Part shown: one piece after another, positions 31,093 through 40,683 of the stretch | Position numbering within the stretch: position 1 is the first letter of the stretch | How the letters are laid out: every line of letters starts with the position of its first letter | Assembly (NCBI GenBank): GCA_949825045.1 | Contig: OX463813.1 | Location: 3,038,001-3,102,000, forward strand | DNA length: 64,000 nucleotides | DNA from: Argyresthia goedartella | Lineage: Eukaryota; Arthropoda; Insecta; Lepidoptera; Argyresthiidae | Direction of reading: 5' to 3' | Notes under the pieces: generated by a model | The model's input: the letters and a program-made list of their open reading frames with translations, nothing else | What the model was told of the DNA's origin: nothing | Databases searched by the model: none | Position numbers and translations under genes: made by a program

Positions 31093-31159
31093 GTAGTTTG
31101 CATGAGATGGGATTGCCTACTGAGAGCAGCAGTCCTCAGAGAATGGAAGCAAGCCACAT
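31093..31159 (+). other. Possible small host exon (67 bp)
   Basis: Bounded by an acceptor-like AATATAG| and a strong donor |GTAAGTATG at 31160. One frame inside reads SLHEMGLPTESSSPQRMEAS without stops; a second frame is also open. No homology recognised. Such pairs can arise by chance in 64 kb. Confidence 0.2.
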
Positions 31160-31539
31160 GTAAGTATGCAATCACTTATAATATACCAATAATATGTTGT
31201 ACACAATTATGTGTCGGGAAATAAACACCAATATAGTATAATTTATCGCAATTACAGAACCAATAATGCGTGGTTAGATGCATAACAGACCACAGTGGGA
31301 AAGTACAAATTGTTTGCATACAGTAACCAATTTGTTCATTTAGTATCTAGTTATACGATTACCACAAATTACTGTTATTTACTAACACTTATATTTAACT
31401 AATTGCTCAATACTTTTTTTTTTAAAGATTTGGGCTTCTTTGTATATTATTGTGTAATAACATGACGGAAAAATCTAAAGGAATCGTTCGTGGACCGTAT
31501 CGCAATGAGCTAGGCTGGCTTGACATCGCGTCTAGAAAA
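31160..31539. other. Unassigned DNA, no gene seen
   Basis: AT-rich; no repeat recognised. Confidence 0.4.
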
Positions 31540-31890
31540 AGAAAAAAACGTCAAGTGCGTATCGAACTCGCGTACGAAGGGTTCCGTACCACTGTACAAT
31601 GGTAGGGATGGTGTGGAGTGAATAGTTTGGATTTTACATAGCGAAATGTTGTTTTCAAAGTTATTTGTGCGTAAGAATTGTTGTATGTGAGCCCCCTTAA
31701 ATATACATATTATTCTGTTGTTTTAGTATTTGTTGTTATAGCGGCAGTAGAAATACGTCATCTGTGAAAAATTCATCTGTCTAACTATCACAGTTCATGA
31801 GATACAGCCTGGTGACAGACGGACGGATGGACAGCGGAGGCTTAGTAATAGGGTCCCGTTTGGCACCCATCGGGTACGGAACCCTAAAAA
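31540..31890 (+). mobile_element. Repeat E
   Basis: CGTCAAGTGCGTATCGAACT, GAAGGGTTCCGTACCACTGT, TAGTATTTGTTGTTATAGCG, GACGGACGGATGGACAGCGG, GGTACGGAACCCTAAAAA. A deletion of about 60 bases removes the CTACTTTCACACTCC part. Confidence 0.85.
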
Positions 31891-32319
31891 TGACAAATAT
31901 CTAGATAGACTCGCACTTCTCCGGTTTTTTGTAACATTTGACGTACCCCGTCATATAGTTGTTATAAGTGGATAACTGTTATTGGCCGAATGTTAAATTG
32001 AACAAGTAATTAGTATTTTACATATACTGCAAAGCTGTTGTTATCCTAAATAAGTAAAGTGAATAAACTAGGGAGAATCCCACTTGTCACACCACCGCAT
32101 TTATATGCAAAACCATTTTAATTATCACAATGTGATGACACATGCCATTAACTAGCTATTATATCCTCATTTGTGAATAAACGAACCGAATCGCCGCACC
32201 ATTAATATTCACCAGAAATCCGGTCCGGGCGTGACGTCATCAATCTAAGCCGGTTATAGCCGGAAACCGGAAGTGGGCGTGGCTAGATGGATAAGTTACC
32301 GTTGCAGCCAGTTAATAAA
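31891..32319. other. Unassigned DNA, no gene seen
   Basis: Holds a CCGG-rich stretch (GCCGGTTATAGCCGGAAACC) near 32250 with small inverted motifs. Nothing else recognised. Confidence 0.4.
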
Positions 32320-32420
32320 TAGATATCACGTGATAAATTGTTGATTCCACAAGATGGTTCATAATGGTTTAATTGAAAAATGTTGGGATTGGTCACGGAA
32401 GTTGCATTCGGTGTAACAGA
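32320..32420 (+). repeat. Direct copy of the segment at 32698-32790
   Basis: CACGTGATAAATTGTTGATT, TGGTTTAATTGAAAAATGTT and GAAGTTGCATTCGGT recur after the SINE C at 32444-32698. The SINE is thus bracketed by about 90 bp of direct repeat. Confidence 0.7.
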
Positions 32421-32443
32421 CCTAATCCTTATAACAATAATTA

Positions 32444-32698
32444 GACGACCCGAATGGCCGAGTCGGCAGTGACTCTGCCTACGAAGCCAAGGGTCCCAGG
32501 TTCGAGTCCCGGTGGGCGCAAATATTTGTTTGATGAGAACGGATGTTTGTACACTAGTCATGGTTGCTATCTATCTAAGTATAATATTTATCTATAAAAG
32601 TATGTGTATCGTTGTCTAGTACCCAAGATACAGGAAATCCTAAGTTTGGGGCTAGATCAATGTGTGTTAATAGTGTCCAAGGTATTATTATTATTATA
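32444..32698 (+). mobile_element. SINE C, full length
   Basis: GACGACCCGAATGGCCGAGT, box B GGTTCGAGTCCCGG, normal body, tail CTAAGTTTGGGGCTAGATC and a TATTATTATTATTA run. Confidence 0.85.
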
Positions 32699-32755
32699 TT
32701 ACATGATAAATTGTTGGTTCCATAAGATGGTTAATCATGGTTTAATTGAAAAATC

Positions 32756-33190
32756 TTGGGATTGCTGACAGAAGTTGCATTCGGTCATACTTTCCTACGC
32801 GCGCGCAGGCATCTTCTGCTGGCGGCTGGCACGCACCGCACGGTGGCGCGCCGGCAATCTCCGCTAGTGCGGGCCCGAGACAGCCTCAACGCACTGCTGG
32901 CTGCAGCACCAATGAACGATCTGTTTTGTGATGCATGGAGGGACATAGTGCGCGAATGTGGCAGGTTCTGTGAGATGGATGCATGATTGTGTTGTCACCG
33001 AATTATTGAACTTTCAGAATGGAATGTTTATAATAGTTGTTGAATTTAATTTAATTGACTTTGTATTTATATACTTGTAATTTGTAATTGTAATTATTAC
33101 GCAAATATTTGGTGTATATTTTATATGTATGTCGATTTGGAATTTTCTGTAAGGGCACAAATATTAATTATGTTTCTTAAATAAAAATAA
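32756..33190 (+). pseudogene. Retroelement-like coding end with 3' UTR and poly(A) signals
   Basis: A GC-rich frame reads RRHLLLAAGTHRTVARRQS, LVRARDSLNALLAAAP, then DAWRDIVRECGRFCEMDA and stops at 32984. An AT-rich tail with AATAAAAATAATAAAG follows (33180-33196), like a 3' UTR. The minus-strand copy at 7110-7277 holds only the start of this block. It could be a non-LTR polymerase terminus or a captured gene end; no family is recognised. Confidence 0.4.
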
Positions 33191-33199
33191 TAAAGATAA

Positions 33200-33496
33200 T
33201 AACGGACCTAATCCTCCTTTCGTAGATTATTCGCCAGTTTCGGTAGTTGTTGTATGAAACTACTCCACATAGCCAACTAGACTCCTGTCAGGCGTCTCCC
33301 ATCTCACGTGACGTCACACACGCCATCTCCCTCCGAGCTCCGGATCTGGTTATGAGGTATCGAGGTATTGAACCGCACGTCATCTTAATAAAATTTAAAA
33401 TCTATAATGGCGTCACCAGTACGGCTATTATGAGTTAGCGTAGTAAACGCAACGGATGTTACTATTGTGTTAAAAATGTCACTATCTCTTTCTTTT
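33200..33496. other. Unassigned DNA flanking the Gypsy insertion
   Basis: AT-rich sequence up to the insertion site ATAT (33497-33500). No gene seen. Confidence 0.45.
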
Positions 33497-33500
33497 ATAT

Positions 33501-33876
33501 TGTAATAAAACTCTGCATTCACCGTGGAACCATACACTTTTATTCCTTTTCCAAAATGGCGACACAATATTTCACAGAACAATTAACTCCACACTTAGTT
33601 TCGGTATGCGACCAACCTCGAACACGCTCCAAGAGCCAATTGCCCCCAAAAACCCCATCGCCTCTTTCCTTTCCCGCCTGACCGATATAAAAGACACTCA
33701 GTTGATACTTCCGTCAGTCCGTCAGTGGCGCCAACATACCAAAACTAAATTAAAAACAAATACTCTTTACATCAATATAAGTCTATGAACTAATAAATAG
33801 TTATACTAAAGTTCAAATATACCATTTAAAACATTACAAATTATACAAATCGACAAAATATAATCAAAACCTAACA
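33501..33876 (-). repeat. 3' LTR of the Gypsy element
   Basis: 376 bp. On the minus strand it starts TGTTAGGTTTTGATTATA and ends TTTTATTACA, the standard TG...CA. A purine-rich GGATGGACGAG lies just before it (33877-33890), fitting a polypurine tract. GGAATAAAAGTG near the end is the likely polyadenylation signal. Confidence 0.95.
33684..33722 (+). promoter_or_regulatory. TATA and initiator-like pair inside the LTR, antisense to Gag-Pol
   Basis: On the plus strand GATATAAAAGACAC is followed about 28 bases later by CCGTCAGTCCGTCAGTGG, in which TCAGTC fits the insect initiator. An identical pair lies in the other LTR near 40087-40125. The direction is opposite to gag-pol, so it would drive antisense or flanking transcripts if active. 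Confidence 0.35.
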
Positions 33877-34003
33877 CTCGTCCATCCTGACAACGTGTAT
33901 GTCCTCATACACTTATCAAGTGAACACACATAAAACATAACCTAACACTCGGCTATTTATTCTTAAACATAGACGACAGTAATTCTTATAAAATACAATT
34001 AGT

Positions 34004-34384
34004 CTCCGACTTTCGGAGTGCTCCAACTTTTGGAGTCTCTACCTTAAATTAAACTCCATCTTTCGGCGTTCTCCAACTTTTGGAGCCCCTACATCGAATA
34101 AGTCTCCGACTTTCGGAGTTCTCCAACTTTTGGAGTCCCTAGATTGAACAAGTCTCCGACTTTCGGAGTTCTCCAACTTTTGGAGTCCCTAGATTAAATA
34201 AGTCTCCGACTTTCGGTTTTCTCCAACTTTTGGAGTCCCTACATCAAGTAGTCTCCGACTTTCGGAGTTCTCCAACTTTTGGAGTCCCTAGATTAAACCA
34301 GTCTCCAACTTCAAGAGTTCTCCAACTTTTGGAGTCCCTAGCTTCAGTTGTTCTCCGACTTTCGGAGTACTCTAACTTTTGGAG
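34004..34384 (-). repeat. Array of paired short hairpins between pol and the 3' LTR
   Basis: Eight units of about 50 bp, each with two stem-loops. In the element's RNA sense these are CTCCGA-AAG-TCGGAG and CTCCAA-AAG-TTGGAG: 6-bp stems with a constant AAG loop. The stems differ at one pair (G-C against A-T) and pairing is kept. Three of the first-type hairpins (at 34054, 34204 and 34303) are damaged. The others are exact apart from one base in the last. Role unknown; it sits where some retroelements keep RNA export, packaging or translation signals. Confidence 0.9.
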
Positions 34385-34772
34385 TGAAATATTAATACTG
34401 TAGACAGAAATCCATTTGACTTATTTTTTGTTCAACTTTTGAACAGATTTCTTAGATACTCACAATCATACTGCTATCATTTATATCCTAATAAGGAAGA
34501 TATAAGTATTTTTCAACTTTATAGCTATGAATAAATCATTGTTCTCTAATCATTTGCAGTAACGTCATAGCTTTTTATTATTTAATTATCAATCCATTAA
34601 CTTAACATATCTTTCGCAATTTTCGAATAAATACTTTATCATCTAATCACAAAAGCAACAATTATACTCATCAAATTATACATTTCGAATTATTTGTCAA
34701 TTATTACAATTGCCGTAACCAAAATTTTGATATTTTCCAATAATACAATTGTCTTATTTAAAATAAATACAA

Positions 34773-37700
34773 TCAGATATTTTCTTTTAGAATCTTATTA
34801 TCATCACTCTTATCATCATCACTCTTATTAACATCACTTTCATCATCATCACTTTCATCATGATCAGCATTAGTATCACTATTATTTAACTCTAAAGCAG
34901 CCACATGAACCCATGGTAACATTCTTGTAGCAGCTACGGTAGTCTTACGTTTGTTTTTAGTACTACTCAACCCTGGAACCGCGGCAAGTTCATATCGATC
35001 GTTTCCAAGCACGGAAACGACTCGATAAGGACCCGTGTAAGCGGGAAGAAGTTTTTTGCTTCTGCCGTCATTGGCAAATGCAGTTTTGGTGATTTTCACC
35101 AATTCCCCTTCGGAGTATATTCGGGCAAGTTTCCTATTCTTATCATAATGCTGTTTTTGTTTAACCTGCTCTTCACTTATTCTGTCTTTCACCTGCTCAC
35201 GGATAGTTATCAGGTCAGTATTATCTCTTGTTGTTTGCCTTATTTCATTTAAACGCGGGTCTACCTCACTATTCATGCTAAGCCCAAACATAATTTCTGA
35301 TGGCGTCCTACCCGTGGTTTTTTGTATGGTGTTATTAAGCCCCCACTGTACCTTCCCAATTTTAGTGTCCCAGACCTTATCATCCTTAAGATTCTGTGCA
35401 GTTAGAGAGGCCAAAATGGTACGGTTGTACCGTTCGACCTGTCCATTTGATTGCGGACTCGCAACTGCATTTAAGATGTGTCGAATGCCCCTCTCTGCAC
35501 AGAATCTTTTGAACGCATGAGAGGTAAACGATGTTCCTCGATCGCTAACCAGACGATCAGGAGTCCTAAACGTGTCAAATATTGCTTCTAGCACTGAAAT
35601 GGTTGTAATTGTCTTCGTATTTCTCACGGGTTTCATAAGTACGAATTTGGTAAAGGCATCCACCATCACCAATAAATATGAGTTACCTCTCTTTGACCTC
35701 ACAAATGGACCAAGATGGTCCACATGGAGAGTGTGAAAGGGCACCTCAATCTTTGGTATGAGATGCAATAAACCCTCTGAATGCTTCGTCCCCTTTTTGG
35801 AATAAGCACACTCAATACACGCACCGACATACTTTTTGATAAACCTTGCCATTCCCCGAAACCAATATGTCTTCTTGATTCGCTCCATCGTCTTTTCCAC
35901 TCCCAGATGGCCTATCTCATCGTGGTTAAGACGACAGAGCTGCCACCTAGCTCCCTTTGGGACCACCCAACGAATATCAGTGTCGCTACCCCCAATACGC
36001 CTGTACAGCCCGTTATCTTTTAGGACGTAATTGTCCTTGATGTATTTCAAGCCTTCAGGGTCTAGCTTCGTACTCAGAATGTCTCGAACCCTATTCAGTT
36101 CTGAATCGCCTAGTTGGAGTGTTAATAGCCAGTCATCGTCTGTAATCGTCATCACCATAGGGTATTGGTCAACCTCCTTAATTCCACTCTCCGTGATAGG
36201 GTTTCTGGACAACGCGTCGACATGGGACATTTTGGCGCCTAGGCGATATTCTATCGTGCAATCAAATTCCTGCATCATCAACCACCACCTGGCGATGCGA
36301 GGAAGTAAGTCACGCTTGGAGAAAGTAGTTCGCAGCGCTCCGCAGTCCGACACTACTTTGAATCTCTGCCCCAAGAGATAGACCCTGAACTTTTTTAAAG
36401 AGCATATGACAGCTAGCGTTTCTAACTCATATGAGTGGAAGCTTTTCTCCTCTGGAGATGTCTGACGGCTATAAAACGCTACTGGACGGAACGAGGCTGA
36501 GCCTGAGGGACGTTGCATAAGGATGCCACCAATACCTATTTTACTGGCATCCGTATGCAACTCCGTCTCGGCGGTTGGGTCGTAAATTGCCAGCACTGGC
36601 CTCACGACAAGTTTTTCTTTCAGGGTCAAAAAAGCATTTTCTTGCTCGCTGGTCCATTCCCAAGCAACATCCTTTTTTAACAATTTGCTTAGGGAATGTG
36701 CCAGCTGCGCAAACCCTCGTATAAACTTGCGAAAATAACTTGATAACCCCAAGAACTGGCGAACCGTATGTTGGTTTGTTGGACGGGGAAAGTCTACAAC
36801 AGACTGTATCTTTTTGTTACCTGGCCTGACTCCAGCAGAACTAATCTCATAGCCCAGGTAATCCAATTTATCTTTGAGAAACTCGCACTTGCTTAGATTG
36901 AGCGTCAAATTGGCTCCTTCCAGCAACTGCAGTACGTGTTCCAACTTGGTCAAGCAGTCATCGATATTACGTCCGTAGATGAGCAGATCATCTATGTAAG
37001 CGGTAGCTTCCGTGTACCGGGCAGATCCCAAAACCCTATTCATCATACGTTGAAACACCGCTGGCGCATTTGCCAAGCCGAACGGCATACGATTAAACTC
37101 ATATTGACCGTCCGGCGTAACGAATGAGGTCAGCGGCTTAGAGTTCTCCGAGATCGGGACCTGGTAATACCCGGAAGCCAAATCCAGGGAAATAAAACAG
37201 GCCTGTCCAGACAATCTGGCCAGCTCATCTTTTATTATAGGCATTGGGTATCGCTCCTTCACTGTTATTGAATTGAGCATTCTAAAGTCGATGCAGAGCC
37301 TGAGGTTGCCATCTTTTTTCCGAACCAGTATTATGGGACTCGCATATTCAGACACTGAATCTCTTATAATCCCGGCATCTAATAACTCATCGACCATTTC
37401 CCTCACCTTTTGTCGCTCAACATGAGAAAGTCGATAAGGGCGGTAGACAACCGGGGCCTTACTATTAACCTCGATGCTCATCTCGATTTTATCTGTACAG
37501 CCTAGGTCTTTGAAAGAAGAAGCAAAACAATGCCTATACTTTTGCAGCAGATCGATCAACCTATTTTTGTCCACTTCGTTTACACCATCCCCAACACGAA
37601 CTTGGCTCATGTCGAGATCCTTGACGCTCACATTTGAAGGAGCTTTGAATGTCTCTGCTGGTACAAGTATCCTATTTACCACTCTAACAATCGACGCTCG

Positions 37701-39596
37701 ACCCAAAGTCATTCCTTTCGAGAGCGAACAGTTTGTTGTGACTGGTGTCACGCGAACGTATATATTGCCGTTTTTGATGGTGTATAAACCCCCAGTCACC
37801 GCAAACTGTCGCAAGGGCTTGCCGATTAGTTTGCTATCTAGTAAAACGAATCCGTCACATTGTAGCTCAATTGAAGCTCTGACGCAAGCTTCCCCACTCA
37901 ACCTCACGTCACTGCACAGCACAACCTTTACCACATTGTTATCATTCACAGGCGTTTGTGGGAACGGCAGCTCACTGTTAATGCTTGTAAATTGCAACTC
38001 ACTAGCGGTCTTGCGCACAATGATGTGTGGTTGTTCCGTGTACGACTGGCCAATTAATACGGGAACGTCCAAGTATTTATCATCTACCACACGACAGATA
38101 ACTTGTGCTATTACCCCGTCGACTACCAATTCAACATTTACCTGCCCCACAGATTGCACCAATTCATTTCCAAAACCCTTGAGTACGGTCACTACATCGT
38201 TTTGTTGTAGACCCATCTGACTACACAGCGACCTTCTAAGCAACGAGACTTCACTACCAAAGTCCACAAACCCTTTTACGATTCTACCATTAACTTGCAC
38301 CTCTTTCGTGAATTTTGCATTGGGTTCCCTACTAGAAATACACATAGTTTTGTTCACCTCATTCACCTTGTTCTTATCGGGTTCGAACCGACAAGTATCA
38401 GCCTCATGGCCAACCCTCTTACACCTTGCGCAAGTTTTGAGGGGTTGTGGACACCTGTCGAAACCATGCCCTTTCTGTTTACAGTTGAAGCAATGAAAAC
38501 CAACAGTGGAATTCATTCGAGCTGTCGTTTTAACGTTTGAGGAGTTTGTGTTGGATTCATTCTGCGATTTAAACCGAGAATTGCTGGATCTTTCCGGCCA
38601 AACTGTATTATCTTTGTTACTCATCAGAAATTTCAGTAAATGATCTGGATGTGTACACCGTAGTGCAAGCGCGCTTGATTTTACTGTCTTATCACTTATG
38701 CCGTGTATAATACAATCAACTGCGCGCTTGTCAACGATATCGCACTGATTGAGCAAAGCCAACTTCTCATAAAAGTAGTTTTCGATGGGTTCATTGTACC
38801 TGCTTTTCCGCCTCAGCATCTCCTCCAAGGATTGGCCATAATTTTGTTCATACGGAAATGCACTCTTTAACTTTTCTTGCCACTCGGGCCAGGTGAACAA
38901 AATTGAACTGAGGCTTTCATACCAAGTTTTGGCCAACCCCTGAAGTTTTTGCATCGCAAAATGAATTGTTGTCTTTTCGTCCCATCCGTACACAGAAGCG
39001 CATTCATTCACCTTTTTCAACCATATATCTATGCGTTGAATCCGCGATGGTGGATTAAAATCCGGTAAAATATTCTTAGGATTTCTGTTTGATAAGGTGG
39101 CCGCCGTATCCGGATGAGACGTCAAGTTCCTTAAAGCGCCTAATAAATTTACCACATCTTTAGAGGAAAATTGAACGCTACAGGAGCGTTTTGTATGGCC
39201 GGGCCCATCATCGTGGCTGCGACTCCTCTTACGACGCCGGCTCGACGTGGTAGACGTCTCTCGTTGCAGCGACGGTGGCCGAGCACGTGATTCACACCGC
39301 CGCCGCCGCTCCGATGAGAGACGTGCTCTGCGTACCTCATCTTCCATGATTTGGAGTCGCTCCCTTTCCCGTTGTAGCTCTCGCTCACGTAGACTCAGGG
39401 AGCTGTGTGCGCGAGACCCGTCGCGGCCGCGACGACTGCGACTGCGGCTGCGATAACGGCTCCGACGTCGGCTCTGCCTCGTGTCGCTGCAACTTGTCGC
39501 TGCCGGCGGCGTACCGACCCGCGCCTCGGCGCGGCGCGATGGACTGCACTCAGGTGTCTTTAGCCGCCGCGGGCCATAGTCTTCATCACGTGGCAT
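34773..39596 (-). CDS. Gypsy Gag-Pol polyprotein, 1607 aa, uninterrupted
   Basis: Single frame for capsid, protease, reverse transcriptase, RNase H and integrase. Residues 1-165 are Arg/Ser-rich (RSRYRSRSRSRRGR) with a charged helical stretch (RERELQRERERLQ). A capsid-like helical region follows (~180-320), then two CCHC knuckles (CFNCKQKGHGFDRC ~369 and CARCKRVGHEADTC). The protease motif is DFG at 445 instead of the usual D[ST]G. RT has YIDD at 867-870. RNase H carries HTDAS (~1015). Integrase has an HHCC module (~1225-1265) and DD35E residues D1293, D1352, E1388. The C-terminus is a low-complexity Asp/Ser/Asn repeat. Gag and Pol are fused without a frameshift site. The ATG at 39596 is the first plausible start after the LTR. 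Frames on the plus strand here are shadows. Confidence 0.95.
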   Translation of the reverse strand: MPRDEDYGPRRLKTPECSPSRRAEARVGTPPAATSCSDTRQSRRRSRYRSRSRSRRGRDGSRAHSSLSLRERELQRERERLQIMEDEVRRARLSSERRRRCESRARPPSLQRETSTTSSRRRKRSRSHDDGPGHTKRSCSVQFSSKDVVNLLGALRNLTSHPDTAATLSNRNPKNILPDFNPPSRIQRIDIWLKKVNECASVYGWDEKTTIHFAMQKLQGLAKTWYESLSSILFTWPEWQEKLKSAFPYEQNYGQSLEEMLRRKSRYNEPIENYFYEKLALLNQCDIVDKRAVDCIIHGISDKTVKSSALALRCTHPDHLLKFLMSNKDNTVWPERSSNSRFKSQNESNTNSSNVKTTARMNSTVGFHCFNCKQKGHGFDRCPQPLKTCARCKRVGHEADTCRFEPDKNKVNEVNKTMCISSREPNAKFTKEVQVNGRIVKGFVDFGSEVSLLRRSLCSQMGLQQNDVVTVLKGFGNELVQSVGQVNVELVVDGVIAQVICRVVDDKYLDVPVLIGQSYTEQPHIIVRKTASELQFTSINSELPFPQTPVNDNNVVKVVLCSDVRLSGEACVRASIELQCDGFVLLDSKLIGKPLRQFAVTGGLYTIKNGNIYVRVTPVTTNCSLSKGMTLGRASIVRVVNRILVPAETFKAPSNVSVKDLDMSQVRVGDGVNEVDKNRLIDLLQKYRHCFASSFKDLGCTDKIEMSIEVNSKAPVVYRPYRLSHVERQKVREMVDELLDAGIIRDSVSEYASPIILVRKKDGNLRLCIDFRMLNSITVKERYPMPIIKDELARLSGQACFISLDLASGYYQVPISENSKPLTSFVTPDGQYEFNRMPFGLANAPAVFQRMMNRVLGSARYTEATAYIDDLLIYGRNIDDCLTKLEHVLQLLEGANLTLNLSKCEFLKDKLDYLGYEISSAGVRPGNKKIQSVVDFPRPTNQHTVRQFLGLSSYFRKFIRGFAQLAHSLSKLLKKDVAWEWTSEQENAFLTLKEKLVVRPVLAIYDPTAETELHTDASKIGIGGILMQRPSGSASFRPVAFYSRQTSPEEKSFHSYELETLAVICSLKKFRVYLLGQRFKVVSDCGALRTTFSKRDLLPRIARWWLMMQEFDCTIEYRLGAKMSHVDALSRNPITESGIKEVDQYPMVMTITDDDWLLTLQLGDSELNRVRDILSTKLDPEGLKYIKDNYVLKDNGLYRRIGGSDTDIRWVVPKGARWQLCRLNHDEIGHLGVEKTMERIKKTYWFRGMARFIKKYVGACIECAYSKKGTKHSEGLLHLIPKIEVPFHTLHVDHLGPFVRSKRGNSYLLVMVDAFTKFVLMKPVRNTKTITTISVLEAIFDTFRTPDRLVSDRGTSFTSHAFKRFCAERGIRHILNAVASPQSNGQVERYNRTILASLTAQNLKDDKVWDTKIGKVQWGLNNTIQKTTGRTPSEIMFGLSMNSEVDPRLNEIRQTTRDNTDLITIREQVKDRISEEQVKQKQHYDKNRKLARIYSEGELVKITKTAFANDGRSKKLLPAYTGPYRVVSVLGNDRYELAAVPGLSSTKNKRKTTVAATRMLPWVHVAALELNNSDTNADHDESDDDESDVNKSDDDKSDDNKILKENI

Positions 39597-39903
39597 GCTC
39601 TAAGAGTCTCTAGGACTCACATACAAAACGAGATCATTAGTGTGGATTCATAGGAAAACGTTTATAATTTTCTAACCTAAATATGCAAATATCTCGAAAA
39701 CGGTACGTCGTAGGTCAAAAATGATGAAAATTTTGACCCCCTTTAGGAAACCCCAACGTAAGGTCTACTATTTCAATATTTGATAGAAATGACGTCATAG
39801 GTCAGACACCATGAAATGTCATGACATTTTATGTCTTCTCTCAATAAGTTTTGAGCAATCATTTATGCGTAATGAAAAAGGCGTGCACTTACCACTTCTG
39901 AAG
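39597..39903 (-). other. Gypsy 5' leader
   Basis: Lies between the 5' LTR and the Gag start. On the minus strand it begins CTTCAGAAGTGGTAAGTGC; a TGG soon after the LTR could open the primer-binding site, but I could not match it to a specific tRNA. Confidence 0.55.
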
Positions 39904-40279
39904 TTTAATAAAACTCTGCATTCACCGTGGAACCATACACTTTTATTCCTTTTCCAAAATGGCGACACAATATTTCACAGAACAATTAACTCCACACTTA
40001 GTTTCGGTATGCGACCAACCTCGAACACGCTCCAAGAGCCAATTGCCCCCAAAAACCCCATCGCCTCTTTCCTTTCCCGCCTGACCGATATAAAAGACAC
40101 TCAGTTGATACTTCCGTCAGTCCGTCAGTGGCGCCAACATACCAAAACTAAATTAAAAACAAATACTCTTTACATCAATATAAGTCTATGAACTAATAAA
40201 TAGTTATACTAAAGTTCAAATATACCATTTAAAACATTACAAATTATACAAATCGACAAAATATAATCAAAACCTAACA
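39904..40279 (-). repeat. 5' LTR of the Gypsy element
   Basis: Same 376-bp sequence as 33501-33876, with the inner end reading AA instead of CA on the minus strand. Flanked outside by ATAT (40280-40283). It carries the promoter for the element's RNA, though the sense TATA box is not obvious. Confidence 0.95.
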
Positions 40280-40424
40280 ATATGATGAGGGCAAGGGTAG
40301 AAAGATACCATTTTTAGTTCAGCAAAGATACCGCTAGAGGTGCTGTACGCATTGTCATACAAATGTTAAACTATAGTCGCTATCGTGTATATTTTTAAAA
40401 ACTCATTATAATGACGTACAGAGC

Positions 40425-40683
40425 TGAAGTGGTTAAATTATGTTTTGTTTCACAGGTATGACATGAGACGAAAGATTCCAGAGAATTTTCGCTTCGTTGA
40501 ACCTCAGTCTGGCAACAATAAATTATGTATATTTTGCGAGGCAATGATCATCGATGTTTTCATTAAAAGTTGATGAAATTTGATACAAAAGATATAACGT
40601 CACGCCTTTTTTCACACGCAATTGATATGGGATATATGTGCGATTCTGTAGATCTGGGTACTCCAAATTGAGAATAATAATAT
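40425..40683 (+). repeat. Local duplication, copy 1
   Basis: GCTGAAGTGGTTAAATTATG, GACATGAGACG, GGCAATGATCATCGATGTTT, GATATAACGTCACGCC and GGGTACTCCAAATTGAGAAT all recur in order at 40960-41250. A SINE C lies exactly between the two copies. Confidence 0.8.

Larger units (their letters stand above)
33501..40279 (-). mobile_element. Complete Ty3/Gypsy LTR retrotransposon, apparently young
   Basis: 6.8-kb element in minus orientation: 5' LTR (39904-40279), leader, one Gag-Pol reading frame (39596-34773), a hairpin array, and 3' LTR (33501-33876). The LTRs look identical by eye except for one base at the inner terminus. ATAT (33497-33500 and 40280-40283) is the target duplication. There is no env gene. 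The RT/RNase H sequence suggests the Mdg3 lineage (tentative). Intact coding plus matching LTRs point to recent, possibly ongoing, activity. Confidence 0.95.

Noticed and set aside
33715..33740. Lys-tRNA-type primer-binding site (TGGCGCCAAC) on the plus strand
   Set aside because: It is inside the LTR and in the wrong orientation for the minus-strand Gag-Pol, and it is present in both LTRs.
33606..33788. 60-codon plus-strand frame present twice (also at 40009-40191)
   Set aside because: It lies in the Gypsy LTRs, antisense to gag-pol; the repetition is due to the LTR pair.
37474..38220. 248-codon plus-strand frame
   Set aside because: Antisense shadow of the intact Gag-Pol frame.
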